NCBI RefSeq assembly: GCF_014851395.1
Contig: NW_024041484.1
Location: 626,499-690,498, forward strand
Source of the DNA: Micropterus salmoides
Lineage: Eukaryota > Chordata > Actinopteri > Centrarchiformes > Centrarchidae
Length of the DNA: 64,000 nucleotides
Reading direction: 5' to 3'
A program made the position numbers and the translations under genes. The notes beneath the pieces are model-generated. The model did not search any database. It saw nothing but the letters and a program-made list of their open reading frames with translations, and was not told where the DNA came from. Position 1 is the first letter of the stretch; every line of letters begins with the position of its first letter. Shown here piece by piece: positions 14,401 through 26,400 of the stretch.

Positions 14401-17400
14401 CTCCTCAGAGATCGTGCCTCGATCCTTGCTCATCGCTCCTCGGAGCAGAAATAAGGAGGAGCTTTGAGACAGTCTGCAAGATGGCGGACCAGAACAACTT
14501 TCGGTTCAAGCGAGGAACAAGGAGCGAGGAAACGACAAATAAGAGACTTGAGATGCACATCATGAAATATCAAGGTGCAACTGTGAAAAGCTTCCCCACC
14601 TGGCTTCCTGTGCAGCATATGGTTGGCTTCCACAGCAGTGATCTGGGAGACTGTAGTGAAGACGTGTGCACAGTGGACCGCTGCTCTCTCCAGGCAGTAA
14701 CGATGGTAGATCTGCCTATCACCTGCCTCCTTGTCAATGTTGAACTACAACAAACACACATGCACACACAGGGGACAGGGCAATACAGTGCAGCAATGGT
14801 TTAAATGATTCCCATTTTTAACCCTGTAGGTTACATGTAGAATTAGTTCACACAAACATATTCAAGAAATAAGCTATTCTGGAGAAATCCAACACAATGA
14901 CAAATACCATGATACAGAGTGAACAACCATACAGCAAGTAATGTAGCTAACTGCCTCTGTGTTCTGGTTCCATGTGCATGTGCTACAGTATATATTGTCC
15001 TCCGTTGTGTTCAGTCCTCATGGTGTTGTCATTGTTCTGTTGAGTGTTCTGCTTGTTTTCGTGTTCTTCAGATTTTTCTGCTGTTGCACCATTTTGGTAC
15101 ATCTGCACTGTTTTGGATTTTCATTACATTTGATGGAATGCTACTGGATTTGCACTTTGCCTGAACTCATGTAAGCCTGTTTATTAGATACTTTGTGTGG
15201 GAATCTAGGTGATTAGTGCACATGCATAGTCACATAACAGAGTCACATGACTGTAGCTAATCAGGAAGTGATGAACGTAAATACACTAAGATTGTTATTC
15301 ACGTCGGCGGTAATGACTCCCGGTTACGCCAATCGGAGGTCACTAAGATTAATGTTGAGTCAGTGTGTATATATGTAATAACAATGTCAGACACCGTAGT
15401 TTTCTCTGGCCCCCTGCCAAATCTGACCAGTGATGACATGTATAGCCGCATGTCATCATTTCGCCGCTGGTTGTCGAGGTGGTGTCCAGCAAACGATGTG
15501 GGCTTTGTAGATCATTGGCAGACTTTATGGAGAAGACCTGGTCTGATTCGGTGAGACGGCATCCATCCCACTTGGGAAGGAGCAGCTCTCATATCTAGAA
15601 ATCTGGCCAAGTTTATTAGTGGATCAAATCCATGACAACCCAGAGTTGAGACCAGGAGGCAGAGTCGCAGTTTAACGCACTTCTCTGCCCTTCTTTTTCA
15701 GCAGTTACCCACCCAAAACCCTACGCAGAGTCGCAGTCTAACACACTTCTCTGCTCCTCCATTTCAGGAGTTACTTAGTGAAAATCCTATAGTGACGGTG
15801 TCTGCCCCCCGACCATCGAAATTATTTAAATCAAAGGTAAACAGAAGAGGAGTTGTGCATAAAAACCTCATAAAAATTAAAACCACAAGAGCAATAGTGC
15901 AAACGAATAGGAGAGTTAAATGTGGACTTTTAAACATCAGATCTCTCTCTTCTAAAGGTGTACTAGTAAATGAACTAATACCAGATTATGATATTGATTT
16001 ATTTTGTCTTACTGAAACCTGGCTGGGTGATGGAGAATATGTTAGCCTAAATGAATCCACCCCTCCCAGTCATATTAATACTCACATTCCTCGAGGCACA
16101 GGCCGAGGAGGTGGAGTTGCAGCTATCTTCGACTCTAGCCTATTAATCAGCTCTAAACCTAAACTAAACTATAACTCATTTGAAAGCCTTGTTCTTAGTC
16201 TTTCACACCCAAGTTGGAAATCACTGCAACCAATTCTTTTTGTTATAGTGTACTGAGCACCTGGTCCGTACGCTGAATTCATATTTGAATTTGCAGAGTT
16301 TTTGTCAACTTTAGTCCTTAAAACGGACAAAGTTATTATTGTAGGGGATTTTAATATTCATGCGGACATTGAGAGCTACAGGATTGCGTTTATCTCTCTC
16401 TTAGATTCAACTGGCTTCTCTCAGAGTGTTCATGACTCACTGTTTTAACCACACCCTCAACCTTGTTCTGGTATTGAAATTGAAAATGTAATAGTGTTCC
16501 CACAGAATCCCTTTTTATCTGACCATTGTTTGATAACTTTTGAGTTTCTATTGCTGAACTACACGCCATTGGGCAAAAATTTCTGTATGTCTGTCTGATA
16601 GTGCTGTAGCTAAATTTAAGGATGTGATTCCATCAGCTCTAAATTCTTTATCAAGTCACAAAGTAACGGAGGACTCCTATGCTAATCTCAGTCCCTCCCA
16701 AATCAATCATCTTGTTGATAGTGCTGCAGGCTTGCTGCGAATGACACTCGACTCTGTAGCCCCTCTAAAAAAGAATACTAAAACAAAGATAGTTAGCTCC
16801 ATGAAATAAATCTGAAACTCGCAAACTAAAGCAAATATCGCAGAAACTTGAGAGGAATTTGCGTTCCACCAAATTGGAAAATTCACGATTAATTAGCAAG
16901 ATAGTCTTACCTTAGAAACGGCTGTAAAACCAGATATCTGTTTAGACTGCTTTGCTCAGTCTTTACCAACTAACTTCAATTTCTTCATCTAAAAAAATCA
17001 ACCTGCCTCTTAGACCCCATCCCGACTAGGCTGCTTAAAGAAGTTTAACTCTAGTCAGCACTTTTATACTAGATATGATCAATCCAGGGTATATGCAGGA
17101 ATTCTGAAGTAAAATTCAATACTTTTTAAGACCTTTTTAAAATATTTCAGGACTGCCATGCCACTTTGAGCTGTAGCTGGTTAAGTCAGCCACACACCTT
17201 TAAGTTGCATTGTGGAGTTTCTAGAGGGGTTAAATATCACATTTTTATTGCCTGTGCGTCAACTTCACTAAAATTGAGGCATTCACCAACTTCCAATACA
17301 ACAGAATTCAGACCAGGAGGGAACACAGCCAAAGAGAATATATTAAGTGAGCCAAGGTTTATTAAAAAGCAATAACCATCTAATGAAATAAATTACAAGT

Positions 17401-20400
17401 ATATATTTGACCTTGGAGAATGGTAATATATAAGAAAAAAAAGCAATAACTGTGACACACCTACGCACACACGCTCATGAAATGAGTGCATGACATGAAT
17501 GCTTTTCAGAACTCATGTACATATTTACATGTACTCATGTAAACTTTGAACTTGCATAACGGTAGTATCTGATAGAAATGGTGAGCTGTGTGGGGTCTCC
17601 TTCCTTACAGACACAAGATTTATGGCATTTGCCTCAATTCAGGTGCTTTTCATTCCAACAACTTTTCAGTTTGCACCAGCTCAGTGAGTTTTTCTTTGTG
17701 TCTCCTCCTGAGGGTGTTGGATTTTGTGATCAGCTGAGCCATTAATGATCCAGATTTTCCTTCTGCCTGCTCTGCAAGTTGATCCGCATCTTTTCTTTCT
17801 TTTTCAGCTCTTCTAGGTGATCTTCAACCACTTTCCTCTTGAGAGCCAGTGTTGCACTCTCTCTCTTCTCTCCGCTGTTGTTCCAAGTAAATCCTGTACT
17901 GTGACCTTGCAGATGCTGCAGAAGTAAGGAGCTCCTTGGTGAGAGGTACCTTCAGAATGCCTCCACAGACACTGACCTGATCGCAAATCAACCTTTGAGC
18001 CTCCACTGATTCTTCTTCTCCTTGTTGATGGAGAACCCTCTCTCTACTGTGGCTTGTCCATGGGACAGAAGTAGAAGGCTCTGACAGACCTTAACAGCTC
18101 AGGGTAGGACTTGCTGAGTGTTGAGTGCAGGAACACATCAAGCCGCTGCTCCAGTGGTTGAAAGTAGAGGAAATGCTCATCTCTACCCTCAGCTGAGAGA
18201 AGGCTCTCGAACTGTTGGATGATCACATCACCTATGACGTTGACATGGGAAATAAAATATGTAATAATTCATAGGTCATTTTAAATTCAATTCAGTCATC
18301 TGCTTAATAATTCATATCACAAATTCATGGGTCACACCTCAGAAAAGGTAAACTATATCCTTAAAAGCAAATGGAAATACCTTAGGCATATTCACACTGT
18401 TTACAGAAGAACACACAAAAACGAAACAATCTTTAACAATACACAGCCATGGTAAATTTTAATAACTTATCCACTTCTACTTTCCCTTCACAATATTTTT
18501 TCTTACCAGCTGACACGCCTCCTGCCAACTGCTTGCCCTGCAGGAATGTTTGGACTATGCTCTTCATCTTTGCAATGCACCACTCTGGATCTCTGTTCAT
18601 CTTTGTGGGATCCAAACATGCGATGTGCCTGACCACTGGAAATTTCAGGGGGCTTTTCTCCTGCAGTTTCCTAACCATGTTAACCAGGCCCTGCATACAC
18701 TCTCTCCTGAAGGTGAGGACAGAAAGCTCACCTACCCTGCTTCCTGATTTGCTCTGAAGTGCCTGACAAATAAGGAACATCTACTGTAAATGGTACAGAC
18801 TTACAAAAAGAAATCTACACAACAATTACGATTATTGTTATTATTACTACTATCATAATAGTAGTAATAATAGCGGCTGTGGCTCAGGAGGTAGAGCGGG
18901 TTGGTCGTTAATCTGAAAGGTCGGCGGTTCAATCCCTGGCTCCCCCTGGTTGCGTGTTGAAGTGTCCTTGGGCAAGATACTGAACCCTGATTTGCCCCTG
19001 GTGGCTATTCCGCCAGTGTATGAATGAGTGTGAATGTTAGTTTCCGTTTGAGCACTTAGGCTCAGTGTATGAATGTGTATGACTGGTGAATGCAGATGTA
19101 GTGTAAAAGCGCTTTGAGTGGTCGAAAAGACTAGAAAGGCGCTATACAAATACGGAGCATTTACATAATAAAATTATTAAATGGTTCAATTTGTTAACAT
19201 CCAACTGGCTGGTTAGTGTTCAGATACAGCAAAAGATCCATTCATTCAAAGATCCAATGTATTTAAATTACCTTGATGACAGTTTCAGCACCCAGGCCTA
19301 TCTCAGCATGCATAGGGGAGACCCAGTTTTCCTCATCAGATACATCAACTTTGGTCAGCTTCAGGGGGGTGAGGTCCTGTAGGAGCTCCCTCTTCACAAA
19401 CCGCCTCAGTAGACTCTTATAAAGAAATAGCCAGTGATCAGTGTCAGAACTATTAATATAGATTCAGATTCAAATTCACTTGAATTAGTTTACTTATTTA
19501 CCTTCAACAGATCAGCCAAATCTTTGGCCAAGAAGGGCAACACTGGTTCATCGGTTTGGAATTTTGTCAAGAAGGGGTTGAAGGTCCTGGAAATCGCCAG
19601 GAAGAACTGCAGCTTGGCTACGATGAGTGGATCCTCTTGTGCTGCCACAATAGTGTCATAAGAGGTAGTGGCAGGGTTTGGGATCTTCTTCTTCTTGACA
19701 GCATCAACATAAATTAGTAGCATTGGCCAAACCTCAACTGCTCTCTCTGGTACAGGGACATTTTCAATCCATCTGTGGCCGCAGAAAGGTAGTGGAAATC
19801 AGGAGGATCCAGTCAGGCTAGTGAAGTCCTCTCTTCTAGCAGGAACATTATGAAAGAGGAAATGCATTGCTCTCAGGAGCTTTTCCAGCTGCCACATTGT
19901 AAAGCCTGCCTTTACTGCATTGTGGAGGGTGTGAAGACCACAGCTTTCAACAAGGACAAGCTGAGCACCTCCATAGAGCTCCACCTGCTCTTTCTGGAGA
20001 AGATCTACCAACTTTAAGTTGACATTGGGGCCATCCATACTGATGGACACAAGGTGCCTCATATTTAGTTGTTTCACACACTCCTGTAAATTGACATTAC
20101 AACATTAACATTTAAATAACTTTTTTTGTTATTATAAAAACAATAAATTGTATTTTGTCCTGTTTACATTTCCTGAAGCAAAACTACAATATAAACCTAC
20201 ATTTATATAGCTGAAACAGTGCAGATATGCAAAAAGATAAGAAGTCAGTCTAATTAAAAAGAAATGGTCAAACATGTACCAATATCAATAACTGTGTATG
20301 AAGTATCAATTAACTAAAATACTGTTCGATACACTTACTTTGATGCAACAAGTCATCAGCTCTTCCATGTCCCAAGAATTGAGATCCCAGGTACCTGGAT

Positions 20401-23400
20401 CTGACAGCCATCCTCCCAAAATCGAACATGTACGTCGAGCGGTTTTTTCTTTGTGCATTGATTGAGGCTCTCATCAAACATCAATACGAACGGTCCAGCC
20501 TTGTTGACACTATCAACAAGCTGTTGTTTGAAGTATGGTGCTAATCCAAATCTGATGATGTACGTCCTAAAGCCGATTTGTGGCTAGTACTGTGCATATG
20601 GGACCGAATACCATTGATACCCATTGAGCTAACACTTACAGCTTTCTTACAGACCGAACAACACGCCTGCGGATCATTCCCGTGATGAGACGTAGCCACG
20701 GTTTAAAGTCTGAGTCCTCCAACACATCCGAAAACTTGCATTTCCCCATTTTTGATTGTTAGCTTCTTAGCACAGCGTCTTCAGACCACAAGCCACCAGT
20801 GCGTCCGTGAGCGCACGAAATGTTTGTCCATTTTATATGACGTCAATTTAGTAGGTCCATCAGAGCTCTGCATCTAGTATTTTTGGTTACGCAATATAAA
20901 TAAATACATTCACCACGTTTGCATACAAAATCTTTGGACAAAATGGATTTTCACATTGAAAAAAATATCTACAAAATTTAATACCTTGCCAAATGTTGAT
21001 TAAGATTTTTTAATACTTTTTAATGGCCTTAATTTTCCCAAAATTGATTTATTACATTTTAATACTTTTTAAGACCCCGCTGACACCCTGCAATCTATCT
21101 TTATCAACAGGCTATGTACCACAGTACTGTACTTAAACCTCTTCTGAAAAAGCACAACCTTGATCCAGATGTTTCAGCCAACTATAGACCTATATCTAAC
21201 CTTCCATTTCTCTCTAAGGTTCTGGAGAAAGCAGTTGCTAAACAGCTGTGTGACTTTCTACAGAGCAATAGTTTATTTGAGAATTTTCAGTCAGGATTTA
21301 GAGTGCATCATAGCACAGAGACAGCACTGGTGAAAATTATTAATGACCTCCTAATTGCATCAGACAAAGGTACTCTGTACTGGTTTTATTAGATCTTAGT
21401 GCTGCATTTGATACCATTGACCATCAGATCCTATTACAGAGACTGGAACATCTCATTGGCATTAAAGAAACCACTCTAAGCTGGTTTAAGTCCTATTTAT
21501 CAGATTGATTTCAGTTTGTACATGTTAACGATGAGTCCTCCTTGCACACCAAAATTAGTCATGGAGTTCCACAAGGATCTGTGCTCGGACCAATCCTGTT
21601 CACTTTATATATGCTTCCTTTAGGCAATATATTCAGGAAATATTCCATAAGCTTTCATTGTTATGCAGATGATACTTAATTGTATCTACCGATCAAGACA
21701 GATGAAACTGATCAGTTAGCTAAACTTCAAATGTGCCTTCGTGATGTTAAAACCTGGATGACCTGTAATTTTCTAATGTTAAACTCAGATAAAACTGAAG
21801 TTATTGTTCTGGGGCCCAAGCACCTCCATATAGTTTCCCTGGATGGCATTGCCCTGGCCTCCAGCACCACTGTGAGGAATGTTGGAGTTATTTTTGATCA
21901 GGACTTGTCGTTTAAATCTCACATTAAGCAAATTTCAAGGACTGCCTTTTTTCACCTATGTAATATTGCAAAAATCAGGAACATCCTGTCTAAAAATGAT
22001 GCAGAAAAACTAGTCCATGCATTTGTTACTTCTAGGCTGGATTACTGCAAATCCTTATTATCAGGCTGCTCAAAGTCCATTAAGACTCTTCAGCTGATCC
22101 AGAATGCTGCAGCACTTGTTCTGACAGGAACCAGGAAAATATATCATATTTCTCCTGTCTTAGCTTCTCTGCATTCGCTTCCTGTATCCTTCTGCTCACC
22201 TACAAAGCTCTTAATGGTTAGGCACCATCTTTTCCTAAAGAGCTCATAGTACCTTACTACCTCACCAGAGCACTATGCTCCCAGAATGCAGGGTTACTTG
22301 TGGTTCCTAGAGTCTCCAAAAGTAGAATGGGAGCCAGAGCGTTCAGCTATCAAGCTCCTCTCCTGTGGAACCAGGTTCCAGTTTGGGTTCAGGAGGCAGA
22401 CACCATCTCCACATTTAAGAGTAGGCTTAAGAATTTCCTCTTTGATAAAGCTTATAGTTAGGGCTGGCTCAGGTTAGTCCTGAACCATCCCTTAATTATG
22501 CTGCTATAGGCCTAGACTGCTGGGGCACTTCACATGATGCACTGAGCTCCTTTCCTCCTCTTTCTCTCCCTCTATATGCAACCTCACCCCATTAATGCAT
22601 GTTACTAACTTCTTCCCTTTCCTAACAAGACCCTTTCCCATAGTCTTGTGCTTTCTCGTCCCTCTCCTCTCTCCTCCTATCACTTCCTGCAGGTGTTTCT
22701 GGCTCTGGAGCTGTGGAGTCTGGATCTGTGGTTGCGAGTCACCTGCTGCCCCCGTGTTCCTGCTCAACACCCTCTGCTACAACTGTTGTTGTTGTCGTCG
22801 TCGTCGTCGTCGTCATTACGGTTATTATCATAAACCATACTATAAATATCTGTACCATTATTCATTAAGTCTATAGCAACATTACCTTTACTGTCTGTAC
22901 TCTCTCTCTCTTTTTCTCTTTCTCTCCCTCACCCCCAACTGGTCGCGGCAGATGGCCGCCCACCCTGAGCCATGGTTCTGCTCAAGGTTTCTTGCCTCTG
23001 TCGCCTAGTGCTTGCTCTTGGTGGGAACTGTTGGGCTTCTGTAAATAGCATCATAGAGTACAGTCTAGACCTGCTCTTTTATGAAAAGCGCTGTGAGATA
23101 ACTGTTGTTGTGATTTGGCGCTATATAAATAAAATTGAATTGAATTGAATTGAAATTGAATGCCGGTATAAGTGGGTATGAGGGAGGCTACTCTCACGTG
23201 GGCAGTGCTTCTTCTTTACAAAGCCTGACCAGACGTAACTTTGATTTTTTATAACGGAATATCTGACTCAATGCACACAGCCATGAAGTCTACAACAACT
23301 CTTCAGCTGAAATGCCAACACAGAGAGGGATGGAGCAGCACTGATAAACACCACAACAACGTTTCGCAACTAAAATTCTAATTAATTTAACTCAATGTTA

Positions 23401-26400
23401 GGGGAAACACTGGCTTATCAGGGTGGTGTGTAAGAGCCGACATGACCTTCCGACGCTGAGGAGAGTAAAACTTTTTATACAATCCAATTTATTATCAGGC
23501 TAATTTTACTTAATTAACTGGGATTTTAACAAAATTTGAACCTACTTTTGGTACAACAAATGCCTCCTTGTAATTGTTCCTATTTGAGGAAATCAGCGTT
23601 CACGACACAATGAATAGATTAAGGGTTTAAAGGATTCCTCCTGTATCTTAACGGGAGGTGACATTGTCAGGTCTCATTTCGTGGTATTCACATCTAGATG
23701 TGTTAAACAACTCAGGAAATACCACCCTTTGTTTAACACATCTAGATGTGAATACCAGGAAATAAAAGCTGAAATTCTGAACTCTTGTCTCATACTCATC
23801 TTTTGGTCTTCAGTGAACAACAAAAACAAAGGAATTTTCCTTACCGTTTCAATACTTTTGGAGGGGACTGTACATAAATCATATGAACTGCGTTCCGCTC
23901 CATCGGTGTCTGCATCTGGGTCCACCTCTCAGTTTACCTGTTCCTGCACTCTGCAATCTTGATAGTACAACACTACCCACACTATGGACCCAGCTCCATG
24001 GAGTCATCACTGACCTACTCCTTGTTCTCAATACTACCCAGTATTACAGAGACAGAGAGTGTTGCACAGGTGCCACAGAGGTGGTCACTGTCCTGCCTGT
24101 GGTCTGACAGACACCAGCTCCCAGATCCTGGTTGGGTGTCTGACCGGTACCTGGTTTTAGATACCCTTCGGTGGTCCGACTGACACCAGCTCCTAGAGCT
24201 CCGTCAGGGGTACAACCGAGACCTGCTTCTGGTTCCTTGTTGCCCGACTGGTCAACACCTGCTCCTGGTTACTTTGTTCAATCAGCAGTCTTGCCAACTA
24301 TTGATACCCCTAAGCAGCTGCAAATCCTGAAACTCCTGGCCCTGAGCGGCAGCCACAGTCCCTTGAATCAGATAAACTGTTGCTGCTACCTGCTCTGTCT
24401 GTCATGCAGCTACCCCCAGATCCTGCTTGGTTGTTGTGCATCCGGACTCTCCTGAAGTGCTTCAACACTTACGAGAGCCGGAAAAACTGCAACAGACTTT
24501 GGACCCCACAAAATTGCTTATCTTTGTCCCTCCTGTCACCACAGACTCCACCTGCCCCTACTGAGCTTCTAATGACTATCATTCCAGTGCAGCTAACATC
24601 CCCTGACCCAGAGTTGCAATTACTTCTAGCCCATCCTGAACTGCAACAACCCTGCACTCCAGAACAACAGCAGATTTCCATGCCTGAACAGCAGCCCCCT
24701 GAGCCTGGTGAACTGCTGTAGCCCCCTGCTCCGGTTGCTGGACTACCCTCATGTCCTGAGTCAACAAAGCGGTTGCTGCAACACCCTACTTCTGCCGAGG
24801 GGCAGCGGTCGGCAGTCCCTGCTGCAGAGCTTCAGCACACCTTTAGCGTAGAGTTGTTTCAGCCTTCTGATTCCCAGGCTGCATTGGTTCTCCTGTTGGT
24901 TTCCCTGATGCCACTGGCCTCCAGCCCAGCTGCCCAGTCACTGGTCACTGAGCCTAGCCTCCACTCCTCCAGTCTACCTGTCCTGCGTGCTCCAGTATAT
25001 ATTGTCATGTTCAGTCCTTGTATGTGGAGAGTTCTGCCTGTTCCCATGTTCTTTGGATTATTCATAATGATGTCACTCAAACTGCAACTTTGGCATCCCA
25101 CAGCTTATTAAACTTTAAATTGTTTATATATTATAGAAATTGGGACACAGTGGTGTGCCTGAAAAGGAGACAAATTTCATGATGCAGAGCACAGGGGATA
25201 CACAAAAACAACATTCAACTAATTTATTAGTTTAACAATTTATTTTGATTTTTAATTATAATGTTTATTTCTAGGACTGGATCTAGCTATTTGGCTCCAT
25301 GCTCTGCTTTGCTTCCTCTATCCTGGCTGCATAGTTTGTCACAGTCAATAAAGCCGAAAATGCTTATTGATATAATTCCATTCATAGAATAGGTGAAGTT
25401 CCTCTGGACAGGCTGAGGGTTACAAGCACCTTGTCTGTCAATGATCCATTCAGCCAGGAAGTGGCCTTTAGCTCTACGCTGACCTTTAGGATGTGAACAG
25501 CAGAGAGCCAATTACAAACATCACACTGACCCCTTCACACACAACTCAACATCACTAATGATGCTCTAAGTGGTTGTAAAATGCTGCGATTTTTAGCTTG
25601 AACCTTTAAATGTAAAGATGAATTTGATGGAACTGTGTGTGTGTGTTCAAAAAGTGTTTCCCAAATAAAAGGCATATTGTTAGCGTTATCGTGTGTTGAT
25701 TTTAATATGTTCTTCATATTCATCTTCATATGGAAAGCAGAGATATGTGGGAAATCTAACAGGGCTTCCAGGTCCATATGTGATAATCACTTGTGTATGA
25801 TTTTGTGGAGTATGGTTAATGGTTACAGACAGAAAATGAATCATATGGAGATTTGATGTGGTCATTTATAGATTCACAAGTTATTGTGAATATTTTTTAA
25901 CCTCTTGCAAATCTGTTCTAAAAACTGAAAAACCTCTAAAAAATGCTAAAGTTGTTGCTGAATATTTGAAGAACTGTTTTCAACAAGCAGCTACCATCAT
26001 GACCAACAATTGAAGCCCCTTTGCAGTAATTATAACTAGATAGGGGTGTGACGAGATTAAAACATGGCTCTATTTCTTGTCAGGGGACATGCCGTCAGAG
26101 ATGCTCACAAGTCTTTGAGCTAGAGTCCAAGTCAAGTCTCAAGTCTCTGAGCTAGAGTCCAAGTCAAGTCTCAAGTCTCTGAGCTAGAGTCCAAGTCAAG
26201 TCTCAAGTCTTTGAGCTAGAGTCCAAGTCAAGTCTCAAGTCTCTTGTGGTTATAATGAATGTTGTATCACCTGCTGCGTTCAATCCAGGTTGCTAATAAA
26301 ACTGCATAGCTATAGGGAATTCTGTAACTGTAACCTGTTTTTCCTTTAGAGACCCTGTTGAGTTTTAAACCCAGTGTAAAGTTAACTAAATAAAACTGTA

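Larger units (their letters stand above)
17085..21090 (-). mobile_element. Complete hAT-like DNA transposon inserted in LINE A, flanked by CAATC
   Basis: The element begins CAGGGTATATGCAGG and ends CTGACACCCTG, giving CAGGGT/ACCCTG inverted termini. Both ends carry AATACTTTTTAAGACC subterminal words. CAATC lies at 17080-17084 and again at 21091-21095. Removing the element and one CAATC restores the interrupted LINE frame as DMINLSLSTGYVPQY. hAT elements normally duplicate 8 bp, so the 5-bp duplication is unusual. A diverged end of the same family lies at 27636-27830. Confidence 0.85.

Noticed and set aside
18872..18950. Possible tRNA gene with boxes A and B
   Set aside because: It is the head of a longer SINE with a GGCGCTATACAAATAC tail and lacks a proper anticodon arm.
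26113..26244. CRISPR-like array
   Set aside because: The 32-bp units are contiguous with no spacers; this is a minisatellite in a eukaryotic transposon.
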